In this document: positions 36,579 to 44,937 of the stretch, piece by piece
Layout of the letters: each line of letters begins with the position of its first letter
Position numbering within the stretch: position 1 is the first letter of the stretch
Source: JAWKWA01 sp041397765
GTDB taxonomy: Bacteria; Pseudomonadota; Alphaproteobacteria; Rhizobiales; Hyphomicrobiaceae
DNA length: 64,000 nt
Assembly (NCBI GenBank): GCA_041397765.1
Contig: JAWKWA010000005.1
Coordinates: 1 to 64,000 of the forward strand
Direction of reading: 5' to 3'
Notes under the pieces: model-generated
The model's input: only the letters and a program-made list of their open reading frames with translations
Told to the model about the DNA's origin: nothing
Database searches by the model: none
Made by a program: the position numbers and the translations under genes

Positions 36579-37799
36579 GGGTGCGCGATCGTCCGGGCGC
36601 GGGGGAAAGAGCAGGCGGGGACGGTGAAAGGCCGTCCACGGCGGCACGCCTGCGGGCGTGTACTCGGTCACCGCCTCGCCATTGGTCGAAAGCACTTCGA
36701 GGAGCTTCCTGTGCAGGAACAGCTTTTCGCGACCGACTTTGACCTCTTCAAGGACACCGGCCGCAACGAGATCGTGGAGATAGCGGGAAGCCGTCTGACG
36801 CTTGGCGATGCCGGCGCGCTCGACGTCGCGGATGCGGCAGTAGGGCCTTGCGAACAGGAGTTCGAATAGCTTCTCTGGTATCGGATCTATACTGCTCAAC
36901 CCGATGTGCCACCGAGTGTGTGTGATCAGTTGTGCAATGCTTGATGCTTTCAAAGAGGCCTGAATCGCCGCTAACCCAGTCAGCACGAGGATGCGGTCAA
37001 TCCAAGTTTGCCAATCTTGTTCCCTCGTTACAAGCCGCAGGCCCTCATAGTAGTCGACTTTATACTTTAGGATCGGGCGGCTCGGATAGAGCGCTGGATA
37101 CTCTATGAGACCTGCCTGGATGAGATAAAGGACATTGATGATCCGCCCTGTGCGGCCGTTGCCGTCATGGAATGGATGGATCGCCTCGAACTGGTAGTGC
37201 TGGATGGCCATGCGGACAAGCGGATCGAGATCGCTGGGCTCGTTGAGGAAGCGCTCCCAATTGGCGAGGCGATCGCGGATCACCGCTTCTCCAACCGGCG
37301 GCGTATAGATGACCTCGCCCGACATTGAATTGCGCAAAGCGGTCCCGGGAACTTTCCGCACGTCGATATCGGCGCCCTTCAGTGTTCGACAGATGTCGAC
37401 GGCGAGCCGGGTCGTGATCGGCCGCTCACGTAGCGTCCTGACGCCGAGATAGACGGCATCCCGGTATCGCAAAGCCTCCTTGGTGGCCGGATCGGCGAGA
37501 TCGGGGTCGAGGGCTTCGGAGCGGAAAAGGGCATCGTCAGTCGTGACGATGTTCTCGATCTCGGAGCTGGCCTGCGCTTCGAGCAGCACCAGAGGCTGGA
37601 TGAGGATGTCGGGGTTGGGTAGTTTCCTGATGCTGGCATTCAGTCGGGCGAGATCATCCCGCACCTCCAGGCAACGCTTGAGGATGGCCTTCGTCTCGAC
37701 CTCGCCCTTGGGCGGCAGGTCCGGAAGGTCGTTGTAGGGTTGGTTCGGGTCGAAGGGCATCGGCCTGCATATGTCGATTTTCGTGTCTGATTTCGACAT
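36180..37799 (-). CDS. Fic-domain protein (probable AMP transferase), class II
   Basis: The Fic core HPFHDGNGRTGR lies near residue 200. Upstream, SSEIEN matches the inhibitory helix motif (S/T)xxxE(G/N), so the enzyme is likely self-inhibited. A C-terminal winged-helix domain follows (RPYCRIRDVERAGIAKRQTA). The family normally stops after the LFLHRKLLEVL region (about 36690). Here the frame stays open and runs another 150 or so residues antisense through the 3' end of ettA, so the true end is uncertain. The start ATG at 37799 has AGGAT upstream, with 37829 as an alternative. The gene is visibly less GC-rich than its neighbours, which suggests transfer. Confidence 0.8.
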   Translation of the reverse strand: MSKSDTKIDICRPMPFDPNQPYNDLPDLPPKGEVETKAILKRCLEVRDDLARLNASIRKLPNPDILIQPLVLLEAQASSEIENIVTTDDALFRSEALDPDLADPATKEALRYRDAVYLGVRTLRERPITTRLAVDICRTLKGADIDVRKVPGTALRNSMSGEVIYTPPVGEAVIRDRLANWERFLNEPSDLDPLVRMAIQHYQFEAIHPFHDGNGRTGRIINVLYLIQAGLIEYPALYPSRPILKYKVDYYEGLRLVTREQDWQTWIDRILVLTGLAAIQASLKASSIAQLITHTRWHIGLSSIDPIPEKLFELLFARPYCRIRDVERAGIAKRQTASRYLHDLVAAGVLEEVKVGREKLFLHRKLLEVLSTNGEAVTEYTPAGVPPWTAFHRPRLLFPPRPDDRAPLSREALELDAVRLDGGVAEAAALVLFIALEIALEPLDMAVALEGEDVGGDAVEEEAVVADDDGAAGEILERGLEAAERLGVEVVGRLVEKQEVAALLQELGEMHPVALAAREHADLLLLVGALEVEPAAIGA

Positions 37800-37835
37800 A
37801 TCATCGGATCCTGTCGATGTCATCGACATGTCGGG
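37768..37835. promoter_or_regulatory. Cluster of ATGTCGA sites over the fic start
   Basis: ATATGTCGA (37769–37777) and TCGACATAT (37793–37801) form a perfect 9-bp inverted repeat with a 15-base spacer, covering the start codon. Immediately upstream of the gene follow TCGATG-T-CATCGA and CGACATGTCG, two more palindromes built from the same heptamer. The arrangement looks like an operator, and the Fic protein's own winged helix is a candidate binder. The function is inferred. Confidence 0.5.
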
Positions 37836-37972
37836 CGGGACGTGTCGATCGCCGGCCCGGCTTCGTGCAGGGCTGGTCATGCGTTGTGACCGAGCCCGCA
37901 GCAATCGGGTCGTCAACCGCGCCGAGCCGCGCTAGTCTCCGCCCCGCATCAGCATTCGACGGGGAGGCAAGG

Positions 37973-38590
37973 ATGGAACAGTCGGTCAAAGCGCGGGCAG
38001 CCCGGCCAGAGGTCATCCAGCCGATGAAGCGCAAGGGCCGTATCGTCGGCGTCTACTCGGCGGCGGGCAAGGACACCTGGGACTTCCCGACCATGCCGGT
38101 CGAGGCCCTCACCGTCGATTTCGAGGGCATTCTCGGCGAGCGCCATCGCGGCCATACACGCGCCGCCGACGCCCGCGTGCCCTATCTGAAGCGCGGCACG
38201 CCGATCCGCAACATGCGTCATGTCTCGATCGTCTCGCTCGAGGACATGGGTCGGATCGCCGACGCTTTGGGGCTCGCCGCGGCCGACCCGCAGGCGATCG
38301 GCGCCAACATCGTCACAGAGGGGATCGACTGGCTCTCCTATCTGCCGCGCGGCACCAAGCTCATGCTGGACGGTGGCGCCATCCTCCATGTCGAGGACCA
38401 GAACGCACCCTGCCGCTTCGCCGGCAAGGCGCTCGCCGAACGAAATCCCGGCCGCACCGATATCGAGCTCGAATTCCCCAAAGTGGCGAAGGGCCTGCGT
38501 GGGCTCGTGGCGAGCGTCGAGCATCCAGGCGAGATCCGCGCCGGCACCGGCTTCGAGGCGCGTCTTCCCGAGCAGTGGATCTGGCGCTGA
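37973..38590 (+). CDS. MOSC-domain protein
   Basis: 205 residues of the MOSC (molybdenum cofactor sulfurase C-terminal) family. The conserved Cys is in NAPCRFAGKAL near residue 145, and GANIVTEGIDWLSYLPRGTKL is the usual preceding strand. Such proteins bind sulfur or molybdenum cofactor and pass it to oxidoreductases, but no molybdoenzyme is nearby. The ATG at 37973 follows GGGGAGGCAAGG. Confidence 0.85.
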   Translation: MEQSVKARAARPEVIQPMKRKGRIVGVYSAAGKDTWDFPTMPVEALTVDFEGILGERHRGHTRAADARVPYLKRGTPIRNMRHVSIVSLEDMGRIADALGLAAADPQAIGANIVTEGIDWLSYLPRGTKLMLDGGAILHVEDQNAPCRFAGKALAERNPGRTDIELEFPKVAKGLRGLVASVEHPGEIRAGTGFEARLPEQWIWR

Positions 38591-38632
38591 GGCAAGCTCC
38601 GGTCGGAAGAGCGCGGGGAGGGAGCGAGCCCG

Positions 38633-39115
38633 TCAATTGCCCGTGTCGAGCGTCGGATACCAGGGCTTCACGTCGAGGAGCGGCGTGCCGTCACGCGCGT
38701 CGATCGCATCGATGGTGAGGATCCCCTGTGCCTCGTCGACCGACAGCAGTCGCACCGTCGCGAGTGCGATGGGGTTCGGCCGGACCGGCGAGCGCAGCGC
38801 GAAGACGCCGCGGGGGCTCTCCGAATGGCGCGGCCACTGCACGATCACATCGCGTCGCGCCTCGTCCATCCAATAGACGAGCACGATATGGCTGGCGCTC
38901 GCGAGACCGCTGAGCCCGGCGCGCCAGGGCGCATCGATCTCCAGGCTCGCGCCTGCTCCCTGCTCGCGCGCGAGCGGCAGGTTCTTCGGACAGTCGGCGC
39001 GGGTCTTCCACGGCGAACGGATGCGGCCGATGAAGACGAGCCGCGCGTCGTCGGCTGCGCCTGCCGGGTCGCCGGGCACGACGATCTCGCCGGGGCGGAG
39101 GCTCTTCTCGCTCAT
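38633..39115 (-). CDS. trmO: tRNA m6t6A37 methyltransferase TrmO/TsaA
   Basis: 160 residues. The family signature RSPVRPNPIALATVRLL lies near residue 110. SPWKTRADCPKN and the DVKPWYP end also fit the TrmO/YaeB beta-barrel. It uses S-adenosylmethionine to methylate t6A37 of tRNA-Thr. The start at 39115 gives a normal N-terminus, and a longer frame to 39172 is not supported. Confidence 0.85.
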   Translation of the reverse strand: MSEKSLRPGEIVVPGDPAGAADDARLVFIGRIRSPWKTRADCPKNLPLAREQGAGASLEIDAPWRAGLSGLASASHIVLVYWMDEARRDVIVQWPRHSESPRGVFALRSPVRPNPIALATVRLLSVDEAQGILTIDAIDARDGTPLLDVKPWYPTLDTGN

Positions 39116-39199
39116 GGGCGCGATCCTATCAGACCGACACATCGCGTGCGAGACGAAGGGCGACCGCCACAAGGGGCCGCCGTCGAAGATCGCGATCGG

Positions 39200-40099
39200 T
39201 CACTCGGCCGGATCGGCGGCCGGCATGCCATGACCCGAGAGCAGCGACAGCGTCGTTCTGAGCCCTGAGCGGATGGCGTCGCCCGAATTGCCTCGCGCCG
39301 TCTCCCAGGAACGGTGAATGCCGGGCGCAACCAGCATCCAGCCACCGCGCCATCCGCCTTCATCGGCCCAGCGGAGACGGCCGACGAGTGCGGCCTCGCC
39401 GCCGAGCCGACGTGCGAGCCGCAGCGCCGCCTCGAGGTCCGACAGAGCCGCCGACCCGCCGTCGAGCCCGATCGCCGCCGCCGCCCCGGCACGGGGCAGC
39501 GCCAGCGACAACCCGTAGCGCGCCGCTGTCTCGTCGATCGCCTCGCGCTGACCGGAGATCTCCTCGCCGGCCTCGTCGTCGGCCAGCATCAGTCGAGCCT
39601 TGCCGTGCTTCTCGACGACGACGAGGGCCATCACCAACGGTCTTGGGGCCCGCCAGGGGCTGCGGTCGAGCTGCTTGAGGATCGCCCCGACCGGTCCGGG
39701 CGCGAAGGCCGCCCGCAGCACATATGGCCGGTCATAGGTGCCCTGATCGTCATGCACCGCGATGCCCTCCATCCGGTCGCGGTAGTCGTGGCCGGCGAGC
39801 AGCGATCCCGCTGCCGATGTCGCTGCCGCAAGGCGCGGATCCTCGACGATGCCCGGATCGCCGGAGAGCTTGACGAGCACCTCGGTGAGCAGGTCCGGCA
39901 GCGCCGGCATCCGCGTCTCGGCGCGCGTGCCGGTCACGATGGTGCGGGCCTCGAAGAGTGCTCCGGGCAGCGGATGTGCGATGCGGCCCGCGACGACGAG
40001 CATGGCGACGACCGCCACCAGCACGCTGATCGGCACCCATGCGAGGCTTCGGGCCGGCTCGCGCGGCATGTCCGGGCCTTTCCCGTGCGCTCCCGTCAT
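39200..40099 (-). CDS. DUF2066 protein with N-terminal membrane anchor
   Basis: 299 residues. A hydrophobic segment near residues 20–40 acts as anchor or signal. The domain begins with FEARTIVTGTRAETRMPALPD and LVKLSGDP, the DUF2066 pattern. The enclosed strands and helices continue to the end. Function is unknown. The ATG at 40099 has GGAGGTCC upstream. It lies 24 bases downstream of the lipoprotein gene on the same strand, so the pair is probably an operon. Confidence 0.75.
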   Translation of the reverse strand: MTGAHGKGPDMPREPARSLAWVPISVLVAVVAMLVVAGRIAHPLPGALFEARTIVTGTRAETRMPALPDLLTEVLVKLSGDPGIVEDPRLAAATSAAGSLLAGHDYRDRMEGIAVHDDQGTYDRPYVLRAAFAPGPVGAILKQLDRSPWRAPRPLVMALVVVEKHGKARLMLADDEAGEEISGQREAIDETAARYGLSLALPRAGAAAAIGLDGGSAALSDLEAALRLARRLGGEAALVGRLRWADEGGWRGGWMLVAPGIHRSWETARGNSGDAIRSGLRTTLSLLSGHGMPAADPAE

Positions 40100-40123
40100 G
40101 CGAGGACCTCCGTGCACCGTCCG

Positions 40124-40585
40124 TCAGCCCGGCGGCGTCGCACCGGCCGTTCCCGTGCCGGCGCCCGGCTCGTCGAACCAGGCCTGGTCGACATCCGATT
40201 TGAAGGTCCGCGCATAGCTCGCCAGCAGCCGGCCATCGCCCGCCTCGAGCACATGGATCTCGACATGATAGGGGCGGTCCTTCTTCACGCCCGAAAGCGG
40301 CGGCGTGCGGAAGCCGTAATGCGGCTTCACCTCGACGACGGTCATGCGATCCATGATCGACGGTCCGCCGGCCGGATCCTCGAACTGGGCCTCGAGCACC
40401 GTGCCCTTCGGCAGGCTGCGCAGCGGCCGCACGAGGAAGCCGTAATAGACGGCGCCCGTTTTGTAGTCGAAGACGAAGCCGCCGCCGGCGAAGCCGACAT
40501 AGGGGCCGCTCTGCTGATCGCCGCAGCCGGCTGGCAGCAGGAGCAGGAGGAGGGCGGACGCGGCGAGGCGAAGCGGCAGTCTCAT
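40124..40585 (-). CDS. Small lipoprotein, function unknown
   Basis: 153 residues. The N-terminus MRLPLRLAASALLLLLLPAG ends in a Cys that completes a lipobox (LPAGC), so it is a predicted lipoprotein, membrane-anchored on the periplasmic side. The mature part is beta-rich (GPYVGFAGGGFVFDYKTG). The ATG at 40585 follows GGGGAGTGACC. It is paired with the DUF2066 gene. I recognise no family. Confidence 0.7.
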   Translation of the reverse strand: MRLPLRLAASALLLLLLPAGCGDQQSGPYVGFAGGGFVFDYKTGAVYYGFLVRPLRSLPKGTVLEAQFEDPAGGPSIMDRMTVVEVKPHYGFRTPPLSGVKKDRPYHVEIHVLEAGDGRLLASYARTFKSDVDQAWFDEPGAGTGTAGATPPG

Positions 40586-40748
40586 GGCGGTCACTCCCCA
40601 CCCGGGATCAGGCGATGGCCTGATACTGCGCCAGCGGCGTGGACATCGTCAACCGGTTAAGCGGTTAGGTGGGGTCCGCCCATGTGTGGGGCATCCTCTC
40701 GGCTTCACACTTCACGCCCGCCCGGCCGGCCGCTATGCCCATGGGCCA

Positions 40749-41742
40749 TGAGAGAGGACGAGATCGGTCATTCAGAGAACGCCGCCGTGCTTCCGCTGGA
40801 ACGTGCCTCGAGGTCGTCAGGGCGGCCGGCGAGGCGACCCGGCTGAGGATCCTCGCGCTTTCGCCGGGGCGAGCTCAACGTCGGCGATCTCGTCCGCGTG
40901 CTCGGCCAGAGCCAGCCGAGGGTCAGCCGCCATGTCAGAATCCTCGCCGAGGCCGGTGTGATCGAGCGGCACAGCGAGGCGAGCTACGTGTTCTGCCGGC
41001 TGGCGGAGGCCGGTCCGACCGCTCGCCTCGTCGCCGCTCTCGTCGCCGCCTCCCGAGCCCGACGATCCGGTGCTCATCGAGGATCGCGGCCGGGCAGCGG
41101 CGGCCAAGGCGGCACGGGCCGCCGAGGCGGCGAGATATTTCCGCGAGAATGCAGAGAACTGGGGCCGCATCCGCGCGCTCCATGTTCCCGAGGCGGCGGT
41201 CGAGGCGGCGATGCGCGAGGCGCTGGGGGCTGGCCCGTTCGGCCTTCTCGTCGACATCGGCACGGCACCGGCCGTATCCTCGAGGTCCTCGCGGATCGCT
41301 TCGAACGCGGCATCGGCATCGACCAGAGCCAGCGCCATGCTGCAGGTCGCCAGGGCCAGTCTGGAGCGCGTCGGCCTGACCAATTGCCAGGTCCGTCAGG
41401 GCGACATCGAGCACCTGCCGCTCCCATCCGAGACGGCCGATGTGGTGACGGTCCACCAGGTTCTGCACTTTCTCGACGAGCCGGGGCGCGCTCTCGCCGA
41501 GGCGGGGCGGGTGCTGAAGCCCGGCGGCCGCCTGCTGGTCGTCGACTTCGCGCCCCATGGGCTCGAGTTCCTGCGCGACGAGTTCAGGCATCGCCGGCTC
41601 GGTTTCTCGGACGAGCAGATGCGCGGGGTGCTGGCGGAATGCGGTCTCGAGGCCCAGGGCGACCGGGCGGCCCGAGCCCGCCGGCAGCGAGGCCCAGCTC
41701 GCAGTCGTGCTCTGGCAGGCGGTCAAGCCCGCCCGCGCTTGA
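40749..41742 (+). pseudogene. ArsR-type regulator fused to SAM methyltransferase, five frameshifts
   Basis: The pieces read in order across three frames. They are CLEVVRAAGEATRLRILAL, then a winged helix LGQSQPRVSRHVRILAEAG, then AKAARAAEAARYFRENAENW. The methyltransferase follows with GTGRILEVLADRFE and GIGIDQSQ, then ARASLERVGLTNCQV and VLKPGGRLLVVDFAPHG, and the end VLWQAVKPARA. At least five single-base shifts (near 40865, 41050, 41265, 41335 and 41665) break it. Elsewhere this fusion type is usually found beside metF. The density of breaks allows either a decayed gene or poor sequence. Confidence 0.75.
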
Positions 41743-43411
41743 AGTACCTCGACATTCCGGAGCCCCGACAGCCTCGAAGCCGCGGTGGAGACGCTCGCCT
41801 CGAGGTGGAGGGTGCTGGTGGAAGAAGCTGGATTGCACGACGCGCGGACGCCGGATGACAAGGCTACGCCGCGGCCGTCTTGATGCCAGAGCCGCCTGGC
41901 GTCAGAGCCCCGTTGAGCCGGTGCCGAGCGGTGCCGAAGTCGGTCGTCCCGATGAGACCTTCCCCACACCGTCAGAGCCGGCAATGTCGGGACGAGCCCG
42001 GCATTGCTCAGCCCGTGTGAGTGGCAGGGCCCGTCTGACTGAATGGCAGGGCCCTTCTGGTGCGCTCATGTGATGCGACCGCCGAGTTCGATGACTGGCG
42101 GCCGCCTTGGGATCACACCATGCCGAGCACCATCGCAGGCGACGAAGTCGACGAGAGCACCACGGCGAGAACATTCAAACGCATCCCGAGGTCCACAGGC
42201 TGCCTCCCTTCGGTCGGGCAGACGCTGAACGCGTCGGTCGCCGGACGATAGGTGCATTCCAGGCACGATCAAGCAGAAATCTTGCTGCAACGCAATAGAT
42301 CGTGACGAAATCGTGGCGTGGTCTCTGTCGCTGGACCGCGCGCGGGAGATCAGGCCACGCCGGCGACGATATTGAGCAGATGTTCAGCAGGCAGTGGAGC
42401 CGTTGAAAAGACAGTATTTGCCGAGGGCCGGGAAATGCCTGCCCGATTGGTACCGCCGGCGAATACTTCCGCCGCCGCGTCCCCTCAAGAGTCGACGAAT
42501 TGTGGATGAAAGTGTCTCCGGCGGTCCCCGCAAGGCTCGGCTGGCCGGGGTGCGAGCCTGACTGTTGCGACCGCTAAGGGCCACTCGACTGTCACGCTGC
42601 GTCATCGGAGGGCACCAAGGGACCTGCACGCCCGCCCGGGTTCACCGTCCGACCGACCCTTCCGTCAGAAAGCCCTGTCCGACTGCCCTTCCTGCCCGAC
42701 AGGTCCCCCGCCGGAAAGCCCCTGCCAGACCGCAAGCCCCCGCCCGTCCGCAAGTCCCTGCCCGTCCGCAAGAAATCTCCCGCCCGGAAGCGATGCCATG
42801 GCTTAGCCAGCCCGTAAGGCCCTGCGTGCCCGCCGGCCCGTGCTCGCCCGAACCTCGCCCCAACGATTGGCCGCGCCGAGGCTGAAAAAACAGCAATGGC
42901 CCCGAGTGAAGTCGCCCCCCCAGATGCCGCTACTCGTTACGGTCGCGCATCTGTCCGGAGCGACCCCTCGGGGCCAGCTTTGATACTCGATACTGATAAC
43001 TCGCTACTCTTCGCGCATCCATCGGGCGCATTTACAGACTATCACTGACGGCCTGATCTGTCATTGTGTCGGCAACTCGTTGATCCCGCCTGTGGATAGT
43101 GTCGCGCCCGTCTGCGCGCCCGCCGGATGGTAAGGGCGGCGCGGCCGATCCATCCGCCCTCGCCAAGCAGGGTGGCGATGAGCGGCGCGGACTGCCGCCA
43201 GAGCGCAGGAGAGGGGCAGGCGGCGTCCTCGCCTGCGGACTTTCACCACTGCATGGCCGCTGCCGCGCCGCCCGCCTTGCACACCCCCGAGCAAGAAGCT
43301 AGAGCCTGATCGGTCGGGCTCTCTGAGCGGGTCGAGCGCCACAGGCCCCGATCGACATGCCGGCCCGCATATGGCCGTGGTCCTGCCCGCATCATCACCC
43401 CAAGAGATGCC
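41743..43411. other. 1.67-kb stretch without a confident gene
   Basis: No frame here shows a recognisable protein. Visible structure includes a short open tail after the methyltransferase (41767–41883, DSLEAAVETLASRWRVLVEE). It also holds a 22-base-spaced duplication of TGGCAGGGCCC (42022, 42044), an 18-base tandem repeat near 42666–42790, and an AT-richer stretch at 42960–43070 that may hold the promoter of the sox operon. It may be gene remnants. Confidence 0.5.
42666..42790. repeat. Degenerate 18-base tandem repeat
   Basis: Units of the form CGCAAGTCCCTGCCCGTC recur at about 42712, 42731, 42749 and 42767, with weaker flanking copies. The period is a multiple of three. On the plus strand one frame reads as repeated APARPQ, but no convincing gene encloses it. 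Confidence 0.6.
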
Positions 43412-44662
43412 ATGAAGCGCTATTCCGCCCTGACGGTGCTCGCCGAAGGCCTCTCCGGCCAGAAGGGTTGGCAGCCGGCCTTCCGCACGCCCGATCCTCG
43501 CGCCGGCTACGACATCGTCATCATCGGCGGCGGCGGACATGGCCTGTCGGCCGCCTATCATCTCGCCGAGAAGCATGGGCTGTCCCGCGTCGCGGTGCTC
43601 GAGAAGGGCTGGATCGGCGGCGGCAATACCGGCCGCAACACCACGGTCGTGCGCGCCGACTACTACCACCCCGAGAGCGCACGCATGTACGATCTCTCGG
43701 TGCGCATGTACGAGGGTCTGTCGCGCGAGCTCAACTACAACATCATGTATTCCGGCCGCGGCATGCTGGAGCTCATCCACAACGAGCACCAGATGGAGCT
43801 GATGGCCCGCATGGTGAACGCCATGCGTCTCAACGGCATCGGCGTCGAGCTGATCGGCCGCGACGAGGTGCTCGCCATGGAGCCCCTGCTCGAGCGCGGC
43901 GAGAATGTGCGCTGGCCGATCCACGGCGCGATGTACCAGCCCAAGGCCGGCGTCGCGCGCCACGATGCCGTCGCCTGGGGCTATGCGCGCGCCGCCGACG
44001 CGCTCGGCGTCGACATCATCCAGGAGTGCGAGGTGACCGGCCTCGTCGTCTCGGGCGGCCGCATCAGGGGCGTGCAGACGACGCGCGGCATCATCGGCGC
44101 CGAGCGCGTCGGCATGGCGGTCGCCGGCCATTCCTCGGTGCTCGCCGCGATGGCCGGTTTCGATCTGCCGATCCAGAGCTACACGCTGCAGGCGATGGTG
44201 AGCGAGCCGTTGAAGCCCTGCCTTCGGACGGTCGTCGCCTCGCTCTTCATCGGCGTCTATGTCAGCCAGTCCGACAAGGGCGAGTTGGTGATGGGCGGCG
44301 GGCTCGACCGCTGCCCCTCTTATGCGCAGCGCGGCAATCTGCCGATGACCCGCTCGGTGCTCGAAGGGCTGACCGCGCTCTTTCCCAGCTTCTCGACCTT
44401 GAAGCTGATGCGCCAATGGGGCGGCATCGTCGATGTCAGCCCCGACTCCTCGCCCATCATCGGCCCGACGCCGCTCGATGGACTTTTCATCAATTGCGGC
44501 TGGGGCACCGGCGGCTTCAAGGCGATCCCGGTCGGCGGCCTGCTCTTTGCCCACACGCTTGCGACCGGCGGACACAGCGAGATGTCGGCGCCCTTCGATC
44601 TTGGCCGCTTCTCGAGCCACCGCCTGATCGACGAGGCGGCCGGCGCCGGCATCGCGCACTGA
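43412..44662 (+). CDS. soxB: Sarcosine oxidase subunit beta
   Basis: 416 residues, the flavoprotein subunit of heterotetrameric sarcosine oxidase, which demethylates sarcosine to glycine with transfer of the carbon to tetrahydrofolate. The FAD loop VIIGGGGHGLSAAYHL starts near residue 33. GGGNTGRNTTVVRADYY and the C-terminal NCGWGTGGFKAIP are typical of SoxB. It is the first gene of soxBDAG, with CCAAGAGA ahead of the ATG. Confidence 0.95.
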   Translation: MKRYSALTVLAEGLSGQKGWQPAFRTPDPRAGYDIVIIGGGGHGLSAAYHLAEKHGLSRVAVLEKGWIGGGNTGRNTTVVRADYYHPESARMYDLSVRMYEGLSRELNYNIMYSGRGMLELIHNEHQMELMARMVNAMRLNGIGVELIGRDEVLAMEPLLERGENVRWPIHGAMYQPKAGVARHDAVAWGYARAADALGVDIIQECEVTGLVVSGGRIRGVQTTRGIIGAERVGMAVAGHSSVLAAMAGFDLPIQSYTLQAMVSEPLKPCLRTVVASLFIGVYVSQSDKGELVMGGGLDRCPSYAQRGNLPMTRSVLEGLTALFPSFSTLKLMRQWGGIVDVSPDSSPIIGPTPLDGLFINCGWGTGGFKAIPVGGLLFAHTLATGGHSEMSAPFDLGRFSSHRLIDEAAGAGIAH

Positions 44663-44682
44663 TCCTTCGACGAGGACGAGAA

Positions 44683-44937
44683 ATGCAGAGCTTTCCCTGT
44701 CCCTATTGCGGTCCGCGCGACGAGACCGAATTCCTCTATCAGACCGATGCCGGGCGCACGCGCCCCGCGCGCGGCGTCAGCGATGCCGACTGGTCGCGCT
44801 ATCGCTTCTTCCGCCGCAACGCGAAGGGGGCAGCCGCCGAGCTCTGGCTGCACGCCGCCGGCTGCGGCCGCTACATCGTCATCGAGCGCGACACCCTCAC
44901 CCACGCGGTGATCGCATCGAAGGGGGCGACGCCGTGA
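44683..44937 (+). CDS. soxD: Sarcosine oxidase subunit delta
   Basis: 84 residues, the small zinc-binding subunit. CPYCG near residue 6 and AAGCGRYIVIERD near residue 58 supply the metal ligands. It lies 20 bases after soxB, and its TGA stop overlaps the GTG start of soxA. Confidence 0.95.
   Translation: MQSFPCPYCGPRDETEFLYQTDAGRTRPARGVSDADWSRYRFFRRNAKGAAAELWLHAAGCGRYIVIERDTLTHAVIASKGATP

Noticed and set aside
41767..41883. Short plus-strand frame reading DSLEAAVETLASRWRVLVEE after the broken methyltransferase.
   Set aside because: It looks protein-like but has no start codon of its own and may be a displaced piece of a neighbouring gene. Too little evidence for a gene call.
42113..42196. 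A 27-residue hydrophobic peptide frame on the minus strand (GTG start behind AAGGGAGG).
   Set aside because: The ribosome site is good, but the peptide matches nothing known, lies in a region without other coding signal, and could be chance in a gene desert.
42565..42885. A 106-residue proline-rich frame across the 18-base repeat.
   Set aside because: Low-complexity content explained by the tandem repeat, with no conserved domain and no ribosome site.
43061..44659. A 532-residue minus-strand frame opposite soxB.
   Set aside because: High GC leaves antisense frames open. soxB has full family conservation and the antisense frame has none.
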